Positions 24,894-34,503 of a stretch of 50,684 bases of DNA are shown piece by piece. Origin of the DNA: Anaerolineae bacterium (GTDB lineage: Bacteria > Chloroflexota > Anaerolineae > Anaerolineales > Anaerolineaceae). A model generated the notes under the pieces. That model was not told the origin of the DNA and did not search any database. It saw nothing but the letters and a program-made list of their open reading frames with translations. Positions within the stretch are counted from its first letter, which is position 1. Every line of letters starts with the position of its first letter. The DNA lies in NCBI GenBank assembly GCA_013177815.1, contig JABLXM010000028.1, forward strand, positions 1 to 50,684, written 5' to 3'. Position numbers and translations under genes: made by a program.

Positions 24894-25532
24894 TTAGCGC
24901 GAGTAATACTCAACGATCAACTGCTCATTAAGATTGCCGTCGATCTCGGCGCGCTCCGGTAATCGGAGAACGCGTCCGCTCAGGCTTTTGACATCCCGAT
25001 CCAACCAGGAGGCGCAGTTGCGCTTGGCTGCCAGATCCGGCAATTCCTTGAACAACGTGGTGGCGCGGGAACCTTCGCGCACTTCCAGTACATCGCCAGG
25101 TTTGAGAACCATCGAGGGAATATCGGTGCGGCGTCCATTGACCACGAAATGCCCGTGTGTCACCATTTGCCGCGCCTGCCCGCGATTCTCTGCCATACCC
25201 ATGCGGTAAACCACATTATCCAACCGTGTTTCCAGGGTTTGCAGCAAATTCAAACCGGTCATGCCGCGTTTGCGCAGCGCGACGCTGAAGTAGCGGCGGA
25301 ACTGGCGTTCCAGAATTCCATACACCCGGCGTGCCTTCTGTTTGGCGCGCAACTGACGGGCATAGTCCGACTGGCGGTCGCTACGTCCCTGGTTGGTCTT
25401 GCCGTGTTCGCCTGGCGCGTAACTGCGCCGTTCGAACGCGCATTTAGGGGTGAGGCAACGCTCACCCTTCAACATCAATTTTTCACCTTCTCGCCGGCAA
25501 AGTTTACAAGCCGGACCAATATATCTTGCCAT
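24894..25532 (-). CDS. rpsD: 30S ribosomal protein S4, zinc-binding form
   Basis: A 212-residue 16S rRNA assembly initiator. The N-terminus has a four-cysteine zinc site (C9, C12, C26, C31), the older C+ form. The S4 RNA-binding domain is in the second half ([32 protein letters not shown]). It ends IVEYYSR, as the family does. S4 often represses its operon. Confidence 0.98.
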   Translation of the reverse strand: MARYIGPACKLCRREGEKLMLKGERCLTPKCAFERRSYAPGEHGKTNQGRSDRQSDYARQLRAKQKARRVYGILERQFRRYFSVALRKRGMTGLNLLQTLETRLDNVVYRMGMAENRGQARQMVTHGHFVVNGRRTDIPSMVLKPGDVLEVREGSRATTLFKELPDLAAKRNCASWLDRDVKSLSGRVLRLPERAEIDGNLNEQLIVEYYSR

Positions 25533-25546
25533 ATAGACCCTCTCTC

Positions 25547-25951
25547 TTAAACGCGGCGTTTTTTGGGTGGTCGGCAGCCGTTATGAGCCACCGGCGTGAT
25601 ATCCGCGATCGAACGCACTTTGACCCCGGTCGACTGGATGGCGCGGATAGCAGACTCCCTGCCAGGTCCAGGACCTTTGACGATCAGGTCGATCTCCTGG
25701 ACGCCCATCGACATGGCAACTTTCATCGCCTGCTCTGCTGCAAGGCGCGCTGCGAAGGGTGTGCTCTTGCGCGAGCCTTTGAAGCCGGCTGATCCAGAGG
25801 ATCCCCAGCAGACCGTGTTACCCTGTGGGTCGGTGATGGTTACGATCGTGTTGTTGAAGGACGCGAACACGTGCACCTGCGCAGATGACAGACTGCGTTT
25901 GCTCTTTCGCGCGGTGGTGCTGCGTCTTGTCGAACGTACATTCTGAGCCAT
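25547..25951 (-). CDS. rpsK: 30S ribosomal protein S11
   Basis: A 134-residue protein of the 30S platform. Signatures: [38 protein letters not shown], and the C-terminal [18 protein letters not shown]. It follows rpsM after an unusually long 105-nt spacer with a strong hairpin. GGAG precedes the ATG. Confidence 0.98.
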   Translation of the reverse strand: MAQNVRSTRRSTTARKSKRSLSSAQVHVFASFNNTIVTITDPQGNTVCWGSSGSAGFKGSRKSTPFAARLAAEQAMKVAMSMGVQEIDLIVKGPGPGRESAIRAIQSTGVKVRSIADITPVAHNGCRPPKKRRV

Positions 25952-25990
25952 ATATTCTCACTCCAAATCGTGTCATTCAGATAGACCATG

Positions 25991-26048
25991 CCTTGCACAC
26001 GACCGGGGAGCCGCTGGGAGGAGGGCTCCCACCCCGATGCACGCAAGG
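25991..26048 (-). promoter_or_regulatory. Two-stem hairpin in the rpsM-rpsK spacer
   Basis: GGGAGCC (26006-26012) pairs with GGCTCCC (26024-26030), and outside it CCTTGC (25991-25996) pairs with GCAAGG (26043-26048). The structure starts 9 nt after the rpsM stop and ends about 40 nt before rpsK. No U-run follows, so it is not a simple terminator. Regulation by an r-protein or RNA processing is possible. Confidence 0.55.
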
Positions 26049-26056
26049 CGCGGTCA

Positions 26057-26446
26057 TTATTTCTTGGCGGCTCCACGGCGGCGTCCGCGACCGGCAACCG
26101 TGCGCTTCGGACCCTTGCGGGTGCGGGCGTTGGTGCGGGTGCGTTGACCGTTGACCGGTAAATTGCGGCGGTGGCGCAGACCGCGATAACAACCGATCTC
26201 CACCAGTCGCTTGATGTTCATTTGAACTTCGCGCCGCAGGTCGCCTTCGACCTTGTAACTTTTTGTGATGAAATCGCGCATCAAATTGGTATCCGACTCG
26301 GTCAGATCTTTGACCCGGATATCGGGGTTCACCTGCGTGCCAGCCAGAATCTCGCGGGCGCGGGTCGGACCTATGCCATAGATATAGGTCAAGGCAATTT
26401 CAATGCGCTTATTGCGCGGTAGATCGACACCTTCAATTCTCGCCAT
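26057..26446 (-). CDS. rpsM: 30S ribosomal protein S13
   Basis: A 129-residue 30S head protein that contacts the P-site tRNA and the intersubunit bridge. Signatures: [58 protein letters not shown]. The C-terminal end is basic and extended ([11 protein letters not shown]). It follows rpmJ by 4 nt. Confidence 0.98.
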   Translation of the reverse strand: MARIEGVDLPRNKRIEIALTYIYGIGPTRAREILAGTQVNPDIRVKDLTESDTNLMRDFITKSYKVEGDLRREVQMNIKRLVEIGCYRGLRHRRNLPVNGQRTRTNARTRKGPKRTVAGRGRRRGAAKK

Positions 26447-26450
26447 TCTT

Positions 26451-26564
26451 CTATCCCTGTCGTTGTTTATGCTTCGGATTATCGCAAATTACAAATAAAA
26501 TGCCGCGTCGTTTGACGATCTTGCACTTCGCGCAACGTTTCCGAATGGATGTTGATACTTTCAT
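26451..26564 (-). CDS. rpmJ: 50S ribosomal protein L36, zinc-binding form
   Basis: A 37-residue protein starting [20 protein letters not shown]. It carries the C-x2-C, C, H zinc site (C11, C14, C27, H32). GGAGG lies 8 nt before the ATG. It is in its usual place before rpsM, but infA, which often lies between map and rpmJ, is absent. Confidence 0.96.
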   Translation of the reverse strand: MKVSTSIRKRCAKCKIVKRRGILFVICDNPKHKQRQG

Positions 26565-26632
26565 ACTCGTTACCTCCAAACCAACCGAACCGGCATTAAT
26601 AGCCAAAGTTTAAATTATACCGTTGACCTGTC

Positions 26633-27439
26633 TCATTGTCCAGATAAGTCCCACGGATTCAGCCCATCTTTCAACTGGGTCAGGATGAGGGGACCATTCT
26701 CCGTGACGGCAGCGGTGTGTTCGAAATGCGCCGTCAACGAGCCATCCAGCGAAGAGACCGTCCATTCGTCCGCCAACACGCGCGTACGCGGCGTACCCAC
26801 CAATACCATCGGCTCGATCGCGATGGTCATACCCACTTTCAACGCCATACCACGACCGCTGATGCCGTAATTCGGCAACTGCGGACCTTCGTGCATCGCC
26901 TGCCCCACCCCGTGCCCCGTGTACTCGCGGGTGACGTGAAAACCGCGGCTTTCGGCGCATTCCTGGATGGCAGCGGAGACATCGCCAACCCGGTTGCCCA
27001 CAACCAGGTGCGCGATGCCGGTCATCAGTGCGTCACGAGTGGCATCCAGCAAACGCTGCGCCAGTTCAGAGATCTCGCCAACCCCGGCGGTGAATGCCGA
27101 ATCACCCACATAACCCTGGTAAAACGTACCGCAATCCATGCTGACGATATCGCCTGCGCGCAGTTTGCGCGCACTTGGGATGCCGTGCACCAGTTCGTTG
27201 TTCACGCTGATGCAGGTGCTGGCAGGGTACGGATACGGTCCGGGATAATTCTTGAAGGGAGAGGTCACGCCATACTTCTTCAGGACTTCCTCGGCAGCCG
27301 CGTTCATATCCGCGGTGGTGACCCCGGGGCGAATGATCGCCCGTGCAGCCGCCAACGCCTCGGCGTTGATGCGCCCTGCCTCCCGCATGATGGCGAGTTC
27401 CTTGGCATTCTTGAGCGTTATCTGACGATCCCAGCTCAT
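26633..27439 (-). CDS. map: Methionine aminopeptidase, type I
   Basis: A 268-residue cytoplasmic metallopeptidase that removes the initiator methionine. All five metal ligands are visible: D102 (VSMDCG), D113 (GDSAF), H176 (YTGHGVG), E209 (IEPM) and E240 (FEHT). H85 in VHGIPS is the conserved catalytic histidine. No N-terminal zinc-finger extension is present. It overlaps adk by 4 bp, the classical secY-adk-map order. Confidence 0.98.
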   Translation of the reverse strand: MSWDRQITLKNAKELAIMREAGRINAEALAAARAIIRPGVTTADMNAAAEEVLKKYGVTSPFKNYPGPYPYPASTCISVNNELVHGIPSARKLRAGDIVSMDCGTFYQGYVGDSAFTAGVGEISELAQRLLDATRDALMTGIAHLVVGNRVGDVSAAIQECAESRGFHVTREYTGHGVGQAMHEGPQLPNYGISGRGMALKVGMTIAIEPMVLVGTPRTRVLADEWTVSSLDGSLTAHFEHTAAVTENGPLILTQLKDGLNPWDLSGQ

Positions 27440-28095
27440 GATTGGGCAGCTCCCAGATGCTGCATCAATTCGCGCGAGACATCATCGATCGGCAGTGTAC
27501 CGTCGATCTCTACCAGTGCGCCTTTCTGGCGGTAATGCACCAACAGCGGCGCAGTCTGGTTCAGGTAGACCTCGATACGACGGCGAACGGTCTCCGCTTT
27601 ATCATCGTCTCTTTGGTAAAGTTCCGAACCATCCATATCGCATTTGCCTGCCACCTTGGGCGGATTATACTTCTCGTGATACACATGCCCGGCTGCACGG
27701 CAAGACCAGCGCCCGCTCAACCGCTCGATCAACACGTCCATGGGAACGTTGATATACGGCGCAACACTTACATTGCCGCCGAACTCCGACAGCATCGCTT
27801 CCAATGCCTCTGCTTGTGCAGGTGTGCGCGGAAAGCCATCCAACAGCGCACCGTTCTTGCAATCCGGTCGCTGCAAGCGGTCGCGCACCATCGCGATGGT
27901 GACATCATCCGGCACCAGCTCGCCCCGGTCCATGAAGCCCTTGGCAAGCATGCCCAATTCCGTCTTGGCGCTCAGGTTCTCCCGAAACAGGTCACCGGAG
28001 GAAACATGCGCCAAACCCAGCCTTTCGGCAGCCAGTTTTGCCTGCGTCCCTTTTCCGGCGCCGGGTGGTCCCAGTAGAACGAAATAAGTCGCCAT
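27436..28095 (-). CDS. adk: Adenylate kinase
   Basis: A 219-residue enzyme that interconverts AMP, ADP and ATP. The P-loop is GPPGAGKGT at 9-17, the AMP-binding region has SSGDLFR and DGFPRT (86-91), and the long LID domain spans about 125-165. The LID keeps only half of the usual four-cysteine zinc knuckle: C132 and C152, with Ala135 and Asp155 where the partners would be. Metal binding there is doubtful. It lies 6 nt after secY. Confidence 0.98.
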   Translation of the reverse strand: MATYFVLLGPPGAGKGTQAKLAAERLGLAHVSSGDLFRENLSAKTELGMLAKGFMDRGELVPDDVTIAMVRDRLQRPDCKNGALLDGFPRTPAQAEALEAMLSEFGGNVSVAPYINVPMDVLIERLSGRWSCRAAGHVYHEKYNPPKVAGKCDMDGSELYQRDDDKAETVRRRIEVYLNQTAPLLVHYRQKGALVEIDGTLPIDDVSRELMQHLGAAQS

Positions 28096-28101
28096 GTTAA
28101 C

Positions 28102-29445
28102 TCACCCTTTGATCAGACTCTCGTCGTAGCCATGCAATTTCAGCTCTGTTTCGATGATGGTGAAAGTATCACGCACCACACCGACCACGATGAGCAGCCC
28201 AGCCGCCGAGATCAACAACAAACCGGAAGACTGCGTCCCAACCGGCAGGATCAATCCCAGCACGAATGGCAGCACCGCAACCACGCCCAGGAACAACGCG
28301 CCAGGCAGCGTGATACGCCGCTGCACCTTGGTCAGGTATTTTTGGGTGGGTGCGCCCCGCATCACGCCCGGGATCTGGGCGCCCTGGCGTTTCAAATTTT
28401 CGCCGTAATTCTGTTGGGCAAACAACACATCCGTATAGAAGAAGGTGAAGACGACCACCATCAGGAAATAGATGACCGAATACCACAAGTTACCGCCGCC
28501 GAAGGTTTGCGTGATGCCTTGCGCCAGGTTTGCCAACCACGGCGTTTTAGAGTTAATGAAGTAACTGGCGACGATAGCGGGGAAGGTCATCAATGATTGC
28601 GCGAAGATGAGCGGGATCATGCCTGCCATATTGACCATCAAAGGCAGCGTGCTGCGCACCGGCATCGACATGCGGTTGCCCACCCGCCTGCCGGGGAACA
28701 TCACCGGAACGTGGCGGCGACCCTGTTGGACAAAAACGATGGCGAAGATGATCAGTAGCAGCAGCGCCAGGATGACCAGCAACAGCCACCAGCCATTGAC
28801 GGCGTCGCTGAGAATCGACAGGATATTCCCCGGAATCTGGGCGACAATACCGGCAAAGATGATCAAAGATAAACCCTGGTTGGGGATGCCATATTCGCTG
28901 ATGAGTTGTCCCATCCAGATGCCGAACATCGTCCCTGCCACCATCGAAAAGAGGGTTGCCAAAGTTGGCAGCAGCGCCTCGCCGGTGAAACCATAATTCA
29001 TCAAGATCGATTGCCCGCCGGCGAACGAATTGAAGATGTTGATCTGCCCAACGGCTGAAAGAGCTGCCATCGGAACGGTCAGGATGACCGTCCAGCGTTC
29101 CTGGAACTTTTGACCCTCGCGCGGGTCTTCTTTCATCCTGCGCTCGAGCGCCGGAATGATGGGCACCAGCAGTTGGATGATGATCTGCGCCGTGATGTAG
29201 GGGTAAACGCCCATCGCCAGCACCGAGAAATTCGAGACGGTGCCGCCGGAGAGCAAATCCAATAAATTGAAGAGGTTGCCAGCCGCGCCCGCCGTTTGTG
29301 ATAACTGGGTCAACACTTCGCGGTTGATGCCAGGCACGGGAATATTGGCAGCCAGGCGATATATCGCCAACAGAAGAAGCGTGATCAACAGCTTTTTCCG
29401 GATATCTTCAGATTTCCATAGGTAGCGCCAGGCTGAACGCTTCAT
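28102..29445 (-). CDS. secY: Protein translocase channel SecY
   Basis: A 447-residue inner-membrane protein with ten helices that forms the Sec channel. Signatures: the plug and TM2 region (VSNFSVLAMGVYPYITAQII), PALERRMKEDPREGQKF in the first cytoplasmic loop, GQLISEYGIPNQGLSLIIF, and the cytoplasmic C5 loop region NLKRQGAQIPGVMRG. It follows rplO, as in the spc operon. Confidence 0.98.
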   Translation of the reverse strand: MKRSAWRYLWKSEDIRKKLLITLLLLAIYRLAANIPVPGINREVLTQLSQTAGAAGNLFNLLDLLSGGTVSNFSVLAMGVYPYITAQIIIQLLVPIIPALERRMKEDPREGQKFQERWTVILTVPMAALSAVGQINIFNSFAGGQSILMNYGFTGEALLPTLATLFSMVAGTMFGIWMGQLISEYGIPNQGLSLIIFAGIVAQIPGNILSILSDAVNGWWLLLVILALLLLIIFAIVFVQQGRRHVPVMFPGRRVGNRMSMPVRSTLPLMVNMAGMIPLIFAQSLMTFPAIVASYFINSKTPWLANLAQGITQTFGGGNLWYSVIYFLMVVVFTFFYTDVLFAQQNYGENLKRQGAQIPGVMRGAPTQKYLTKVQRRITLPGALFLGVVAVLPFVLGLILPVGTQSSGLLLISAAGLLIVVGVVRDTFTIIETELKLHGYDESLIKG

Positions 29446-29475
29446 GCGTAGAACTCCTTTTCCTTATGCCGATCT

Positions 29476-29928
29476 TCAACCGATGATTTCAACACTGCCA
29501 CCGGCGGCTTCGATCTTGGCTTTGGCTGACTGGCTGGCGCGATGTACGCGAACTTTGAGGGCAACCTTGACTTCGCCACGTCCAAGTAGCGCAACCGGGT
29601 TCGAATTCTTGTGCAGCATGTTGTTCTCCGCCAGCAATTCTGGTGTGATCTCGGTCTTGGCTTTGAACCTGGATAACTGGCTCAGGTTGATCTCGTTGTA
29701 GGTTACCTGGTTGGGCGGGGTGAAGCCCTCGCCACGCATGAACGGCAGTCGCCGGTAGAACGGCAAATTACCACCCTGCCGGTACAGGTTGCCGCCCTGA
29801 CCGGAACGGGAGCCTTCACCTTTGGTGCCGCGACCAGCCGTCTTACCCTGACCTGCAGAAATGCCGCGACCCTTGCGCTTGCGTTCTTTCTTGGAGCCGT
29901 AGTTTGGCATCAGTTCGTTCAGTTTCAT
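29476..29928 (-). CDS. rplO: 50S ribosomal protein L15
   Basis: A 150-residue 50S assembly protein. The glycine-rich N-terminal arm is typical ([21 protein letters not shown]), followed by the globular domain with [15 protein letters not shown] and [11 protein letters not shown]. Its start overlaps the rpmD stop by 4 bp. Confidence 0.98.
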   Translation of the reverse strand: MKLNELMPNYGSKKERKRKGRGISAGQGKTAGRGTKGEGSRSGQGGNLYRQGGNLPFYRRLPFMRGEGFTPPNQVTYNEINLSQLSRFKAKTEITPELLAENNMLHKNSNPVALLGRGEVKVALKVRVHRASQSAKAKIEAAGGSVEIIG

Positions 29929-30137
29929 GCTGCTTCCTGTCCTTCAACTTTCACAAGGTGAGCCACCAGCGCGATCATACCGCGTATCACGGGCGTGTCG
30001 TTGTGTTCGACAGTTTGGTTCAGGCGGCGAAAGCCCAACGCTTTGATGGTCGCTTTGTGCCGGTTCGAATAACCAATGGCGCTTTTCACCTGCGTAATGC
30101 GCAACTTCTTTTCGGCGGTTTTTTTCTTACTTGGCAT
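29925..30137 (-). CDS. rpmD: 50S ribosomal protein L30
   Basis: A 70-residue 5S-rRNA-proximal protein. Signatures: [34 protein letters not shown], and the end [14 protein letters not shown] short basic N-terminal extension (KKKTAEKK) precedes the fold. It overlaps rpsE by 11 bp and rplO by 4 bp. Confidence 0.96.
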   Translation of the reverse strand: MPSKKKTAEKKLRITQVKSAIGYSNRHKATIKALGFRRLNQTVEHNDTPVIRGMIALVAHLVKVEGQEAA

Positions 30138-30654
30138 GCTTCCTCCGCTCCCAGAAGGGGGTCAATTCCTCCACTGGTTTACCGCGCCGGGCTGCCTCCT
30201 CACTGGCATTCTTGAGGTTATCCAACGCCGCAAAGGTGGCTTTGACCACGTTCAGAACGTTGGCGCTGCCCAAGGATTTGGTGAGGATATCGCGGATGCC
30301 GGCTGACTCGAGGACGGCGCGCACTGCACCTGCCGCGATCACGCCGGTACCAGCCGAAGCGGGTTTCAACAGAACCACGGCGCCGCCGATCTTGCCGGTC
30401 ACTTCGTGGGGAATGGTTGTCTTGAATGTCGAGATCATACGCATATTCTTACGCGCCTGTTCACTGGCTTTGCGCATGGCATCCGGAACAGCATTGGCTT
30501 TACCAACACCCAGACCGACCTTGCCGTTGTTGTCGCCAACCACCAGCGCAACGCGGAACTGGAAGCGCCGCCCGCCTTTGACCACTTTTGCCACGCGGGC
30601 GATCTCGATCACGCGTTCGTCATAAATCTGTTCTTCTATCGGTGTATATTCCAT
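30127..30654 (-). CDS. rpsE: 30S ribosomal protein S5
   Basis: A 175-residue protein that shapes the mRNA entry and decoding accuracy. Signatures: [62 protein letters not shown] chose the ATG at 30654 ([18 protein letters not shown]); the longer frame up to 30726 overlaps rplR and has no homology. Confidence 0.97.
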   Translation of the reverse strand: MEYTPIEEQIYDERVIEIARVAKVVKGGRRFQFRVALVVGDNNGKVGLGVGKANAVPDAMRKASEQARKNMRMISTFKTTIPHEVTGKIGGAVVLLKPASAGTGVIAAGAVRAVLESAGIRDILTKSLGSANVLNVVKATFAALDNLKNASEEAARRGKPVEELTPFWERRKHAK

Positions 30655-30688
30655 GTTTCTCTCTCTCAAGGTCTCTTTAGCGACCGTC

Positions 30689-31054
30689 TTAGAAATCCAG
30701 ACCTGATTTGCGTGCGGCTTCGGCAAGCGCCTTCACCCGACCAATGTATTGGAAACCACCCCGGTCGAAAACAACTTTCTGGATACCCTTGGCTTTGGCG
30801 CGTTCTGCCACCGCCTGTCCAACGGTCTCCGCTTGCTGGACCTTGGTCTGACCCTTCATCTTCTTGCGCAATTCGTGGTCGATACTGGAAGCCGATACCA
30901 GGGTCACGCCGTCCTGGTCATTAATGACCTGGGCGTAGATATCGGACAGGCTTCGGAAAACGCTCAGACGTGGCTTATCAGCCGTGCCGGAGACGTATTT
31001 GCGCACCCGGACATGCCTGCGGATCCGTGCTTTGCTTCGATTAGATTTTCCCAT
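30689..31054 (-). CDS. rplR: 50S ribosomal protein L18
   Basis: A 121-residue 5S-rRNA-binding protein with a basic N-terminus ([16 protein letters not shown]). Signatures: [46 protein letters not shown]. It lies between rplF and rpsE. Confidence 0.98.
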   Translation of the reverse strand: MGKSNRSKARIRRHVRVRKYVSGTADKPRLSVFRSLSDIYAQVINDQDGVTLVSASSIDHELRKKMKGQTKVQQAETVGQAVAERAKAKGIQKVVFDRGGFQYIGRVKALAEAARKSGLDF

Positions 31055-31061
31055 GTGTCAC

Positions 31062-31610
31062 CTACTTCGTCGCCTTCCCAGCTTTACCTGCCTTGCGGCG
31101 GATATATTCGCCCTGATAGCGAATGCCTTTGCCCTTGTAAGGTTCGGGCGGACGGATCTTGCGGATATCAGCCGCCAACTGCCCAAGCGCTTCACGATCG
31201 ATGCCCATGATCTTCACCTGGCGCGCCTTGGTATCCACCTCGAAAGTGATGCCATCCGGCGGTACGACCACCACCGGGTGCGAGTATCCAACATACAACA
31301 CCAGGTTATTGCCATCCATGTCTGGACGATAACCCACGCCATCGATTTCCAGCACCCGCGTAAAACCGTCGCTGACGCCGGTGACCATGTTCTGGATCAG
31401 CGCCCGGGTGGTGCCATGCAGGGAACGCTCTTGTGGCTGATCCGAATTGCGTCGCACGACCACCTGGTTGTCCTCCAGGGCAATGTCGATCATCGACGAA
31501 AAGCCCCGGCTCATTTCACCTTTGGGACCCTTGACGGTGACCTGTGAACCATCGATGTTCACCTGCACGCCGCCCGGGACCGCGATTGGCATTTTTCCTA
31601 TACGAGACAC
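31062..31610 (-). CDS. rplF: 50S ribosomal protein L6
   Basis: A 182-residue protein near the GTPase-associated centre. Signatures: SRIGKMPIAVPGGVQVN, VTGVSDGFTRVLEIDGVGYR, and the C-terminal IRKIRPPEPYKGKGIRYQGE. The start is GTG with GGAGG 9 nt upstream. Confidence 0.98.
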   Translation of the reverse strand: MSRIGKMPIAVPGGVQVNIDGSQVTVKGPKGEMSRGFSSMIDIALEDNQVVVRRNSDQPQERSLHGTTRALIQNMVTGVSDGFTRVLEIDGVGYRPDMDGNNLVLYVGYSHPVVVVPPDGITFEVDTKARQVKIMGIDREALGQLAADIRKIRPPEPYKGKGIRYQGEYIRRKAGKAGKATK

Positions 31611-31636
31611 TTTCTTCTACCTCCTCACCCGTCGTC

Positions 31637-32053
31637 CTACCAGACCTTGCACAGGAGCTCGCCGCCCACGCCCAACTGGCGGGCACGTTGCCCGGTCATC
31701 ACGCCTTTGGGCGTGGACAGGATGGCAACACCCAAACCGGAAAGCACCCAGGGGATATCCTGTTTGCGGGTGTAGATGCGCCTGCCGGGTCGGCTGATGC
31801 GCTGCACGCCGGTAATGACCGGTTTACGGTTGCGCCGTTCACCAGTGTACTTCAACCGGATGCGCAGGGTGATGTGTGACGGGCGATCTTCCGCAGTCAC
31901 TTCGTCAAAGCCTTCGATGAACCCCTCCTCTTTAAGGATGCGGGCAATCTCAACTTTCAACTTTGAACTCGGCATGGCGACCAGGCTATGACCGGAGATC
32001 AAACCATTCCTTATTCGGGTCAACATATCAGCAATCGGATCATTTACACTCAT
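31637..32053 (-). CDS. rpsH: 30S ribosomal protein S8
   Basis: A 138-residue protein that binds 16S helix 21 and often represses the spc operon. Signatures: DPIADMLTRIRNGL, and the C-terminal YTRKQDIPWVLSGLGVAILSTPKGVMT. The final KVW end differs from the usual EVW. Confidence 0.98.
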   Translation of the reverse strand: MSVNDPIADMLTRIRNGLISGHSLVAMPSSKLKVEIARILKEEGFIEGFDEVTAEDRPSHITLRIRLKYTGERRNRKPVITGVQRISRPGRRIYTRKQDIPWVLSGLGVAILSTPKGVMTGQRARQLGVGGELLCKVW

Positions 32054-32075
32054 ACCTAGGCTCTCCGATCTATCA

Positions 32076-32258
32076 TTACCAGGAAGATTTCGTCACGCCG
32101 GGGATCTGACCTTCCAGCGCCAAATTGCGGAAACATATCCTGCACAGTCCAAAACGGCGGATGTAGCCGCGCGGTCGACCACAAACTTTGCAGCGGTTGC
32201 GTACCATATTGCTGTGTTTCCGCCGCATTTCACGATAAGTCATGCATTTTTTTGCCAT
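32076..32258 (-). CDS. rpsN: 30S ribosomal protein S14, zinc-binding form
   Basis: A 60-residue protein with four zinc cysteines (C23, C26, C39, C42) in [20 protein letters not shown] and the conserved end PGVTKSSW. I chose the ATG at 32258 with AGGAAGG upstream. The longer frame to 32312 overlaps rplE and adds unrelated residues. Confidence 0.97.
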   Translation of the reverse strand: MAKKCMTYREMRRKHSNMVRNRCKVCGRPRGYIRRFGLCRICFRNLALEGQIPGVTKSSW

Positions 32259-32259
32259 A

Positions 32260-32802
32260 TCATTCCTTCCTGAAAGGCATGCCCAGCATCGATAACAGCA
32301 ATCGTGCTTCATCGTCCGAATTGGCTGATGTCACGATGGTAATCTCCATGCCGCGTATCTTGTCGATCTTGTCGTATTCGATCTCGGGGAAGATGATCTG
32401 TTCGCGCAACCCCAGGGTGTAATTACCGCGACCATCGAACGCCTCTGCCGAAATGCCGCGGAAATCGCGTACGCGGGGAAGAACAATGTTGATCACGCGG
32501 TCCAGGAAAGCCCACATACGTTCACCACGCAGGGTCACTTTGGCGCCAATGGCGCGTCCTTCGCGCAATTTGAAATTGGCGATGCTCTTGCGCGCCTTGG
32601 TGATAATCGGCTTCTGACCGGTGATCTGCATCAGGTCCCCAGAGGCAGCATCCAGCACCTTGGTGTTATCCAATGCTTCGCCCAAGCCGATGTTGACCAC
32701 CACCTTTTCGATGCGCGGCACCTGCATGATCGAATGCAAGTTGAGCCCTTTCATCAAAGCCGGCGTCACTTCTTCGAGATATTGTTTTCTTAACTTATTC
32801 AT
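32260..32802 (-). CDS. rplE: 50S ribosomal protein L5
   Basis: A 180-residue 5S-rRNA-binding protein. Signatures: [50 protein letters not shown], and [22 protein letters not shown] chose the ATG at 32802 ([12 protein letters not shown]) with GGGAG 8 nt upstream; the longer frame to 32877 overlaps rplX. Confidence 0.97.
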   Translation of the reverse strand: MNKLRKQYLEEVTPALMKGLNLHSIMQVPRIEKVVVNIGLGEALDNTKVLDAASGDLMQITGQKPIITKARKSIANFKLREGRAIGAKVTLRGERMWAFLDRVINIVLPRVRDFRGISAEAFDGRGNYTLGLREQIIFPEIEYDKIDKIRGMEITIVTSANSDDEARLLLSMLGMPFRKE

Positions 32803-32821
32803 CCATTTAACTCCCGATCGG

Positions 32822-33154
32822 CTAGCCGTCGATGACCGAATCGCATTTCTTGCAAATGCGCTGGAGGCTCTCTCCACCGCGCGAAAGACCGACGCGCGTG
32901 AGCTTGTTGCACTTCGGGCATACCAGCATGACGTTGGACAGCGCGATCGATCCCTCGAACCGCACCATGCCCGGGTTGACAGTGCGCCCCTGAGCCTGAA
33001 CCTGGCGCTGGTGTTTGGCGACCATATGCACGCCCTGCACGACGACGCGGTTGGTTTCGGGCAGTACTTTGATCACTTCGCCGCGCTTGCCTTTATCATC
33101 ACGGCGCCCGTTGATCACTTCCACGGTATCACCTTTTCGAATTTTGACTTTCAT
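32822..33154 (-). CDS. rplX: 50S ribosomal protein L24
   Basis: A 110-residue assembly initiator with a KOW motif ([29 protein letters not shown]). The C-terminal part carries a four-cysteine zinc ribbon (CPKC, then CKKC), present in many bacterial L24. Confidence 0.97.
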   Translation of the reverse strand: MKVKIRKGDTVEVINGRRDDKGKRGEVIKVLPETNRVVVQGVHMVAKHQRQVQAQGRTVNPGMVRFEGSIALSNVMLVCPKCNKLTRVGLSRGGESLQRICKKCDSVIDG

Positions 33155-33179
33155 GCCACTAACTCCTCAACCTTAGCAC

Positions 33180-33551
33180 CTAGATGACCTCTGGCGCCAG
33201 GGAAACGATCTTCGTGAACCCTTTTTCACGTAATTCGCGTGCCACCGGACCGAAAATACGCGTACCTTTGGGATTCTCTCCATCCGCATCCAGGATGACT
33301 GCCGCGTTGTCGTCAAAACGGATCGACGAGCCATCTTCACGGCGCCATTCCTTGGTGCATCGCACCACCACTGCCTTGACGACGTCGCTCTTCTTGACCG
33401 AGCCCTGCGGCGTCGCCGATTTGACTGTGGCAACCACAACATCACCAACGCTGCCGTAATAACGCTTGGAACCGCCCAGGACGTGGATGACAAGTATTTC
33501 GCGCGCGCCGGTGTTATCGGCAACATTCAAGCGAGATTCCTGCTGGATCAT
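33180..33551 (-). CDS. rplN: 50S ribosomal protein L14
   Basis: A 123-residue protein of the subunit interface. Signatures: [48 protein letters not shown] and [24 protein letters not shown]. Length and place are normal. Confidence 0.98.
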   Translation of the reverse strand: MIQQESRLNVADNTGAREILVIHVLGGSKRYYGSVGDVVVATVKSATPQGSVKKSDVVKAVVVRCTKEWRREDGSSIRFDDNAAVILDADGENPKGTRIFGPVARELREKGFTKIVSLAPEVI

Positions 33552-33554
33552 GCC

Positions 33555-33824
33555 CTATGCTCCTTCAACCACATCCGCACCGGTGCTGCTGCGAATGATC
33601 TTTTCGACCACCCAGCGCTTGTGTGCAGAGATCGGTTTGCTTTCAACGATTTGAACCTGGTCTCCGATCTGACTGCCAAGTTCATCATGCGCCATGACCT
33701 TGTGGGTGGCATGGATCACTTTCCGGTACAGCGGGTGCCGGAAGGTGCGTCGGATGACGACCACCACGGTCTTGGTCATCTTGTCACTGGTGACAACACC
33801 AACCATGCGACGACGAGTGTTCAT
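33555..33824 (-). CDS. rpsQ: 30S ribosomal protein S17
   Basis: An 89-residue OB-fold protein. Signatures: RRMVGVVTSDKMTKTVVVVIRRTF, HPLYRKVI, GDQVQIVESKPISAHKRWVVEKII. It overlaps rpmC by 4 bp. Confidence 0.98.
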   Translation of the reverse strand: MNTRRRMVGVVTSDKMTKTVVVVIRRTFRHPLYRKVIHATHKVMAHDELGSQIGDQVQIVESKPISAHKRWVVEKIIRSSTGADVVEGA

Positions 33825-34033
33825 TCTTTACTTTCCTCCTGCCCAGCCAGTTCACGTTCGCGTAAAACCGTTTCGAGCTGCGCAATCGATCGGCGCACTT
33901 TTGGAAGACGGCTGGTATCGGTCAACTGCCCGGTGACAAATTGGAACCGCAAATTCATCAGCTCCTGGCGGGTATCATCCAGTTTGGTCGCCAACTGCTC
34001 GTTGGTCATGATGCGGATCTCAGAAAGTTTCAT
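33821..34033 (-). CDS. rpmC: 50S ribosomal protein L29
   Basis: A 70-residue two-helix protein at the exit tunnel. Signatures: [37 protein letters not shown] and [14 protein letters not shown]. It overlaps rplP and rpsQ by 4 bp each. Confidence 0.98.
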   Translation of the reverse strand: MKLSEIRIMTNEQLATKLDDTRQELMNLRFQFVTGQLTDTSRLPKVRRSIAQLETVLRERELAGQEESKE

Positions 34034-34461
34034 GCTTGTTCTCCCTCCGTCATCTCATGCCGACGGACGATCTTGGTGCGAATGGAGAATTTGTAGGAAG
34101 CCTGGTGCAGCGCTTCCAAAGAAACCTGTTCCGGCAATCCCGAGATCTCAAAAATGACGCGACCGGGTTTGACCACCGCCACCCAATATTCCACGTTACC
34201 TTTACCTTTACCCATACGGGTTTCGGGCGGTTTCTGGGTATAGGGTTTATCCGGAAAAATGCGAATCCAGAATTTACCGCGCCTGCGCATCACGCGCACC
34301 AGGGCACGCCGGGCGGCTTCGATCTGGCGGGCTGTTACCCAGCCAGGCTCCAACGCCTGCAGCCCGAAGTCCCCAAAGGTGACCTCCGCACCGCGGCTCG
34401 CCTTGCCGGTCATTCTTCCCCGCATTTGCTTGCGGTATTTTACGCGTTTCGGCATTAACAT
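34030..34461 (-). CDS. rplP: 50S ribosomal protein L16
   Basis: A 143-residue protein at the peptidyl transferase centre region. Signatures: [55 protein letters not shown] lies 8 nt before the first ATG, which gives the usual MLMPKR start. Confidence 0.98.
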   Translation of the reverse strand: MLMPKRVKYRKQMRGRMTGKASRGAEVTFGDFGLQALEPGWVTARQIEAARRALVRVMRRRGKFWIRIFPDKPYTQKPPETRMGKGKGNVEYWVAVVKPGRVIFEISGLPEQVSLEALHQASYKFSIRTKIVRRHEMTEGEQA

Positions 34462-34503
34462 AATCGTTACCTCTTATTACTCACCGGAAATATTCCGGCG
34501 GGA

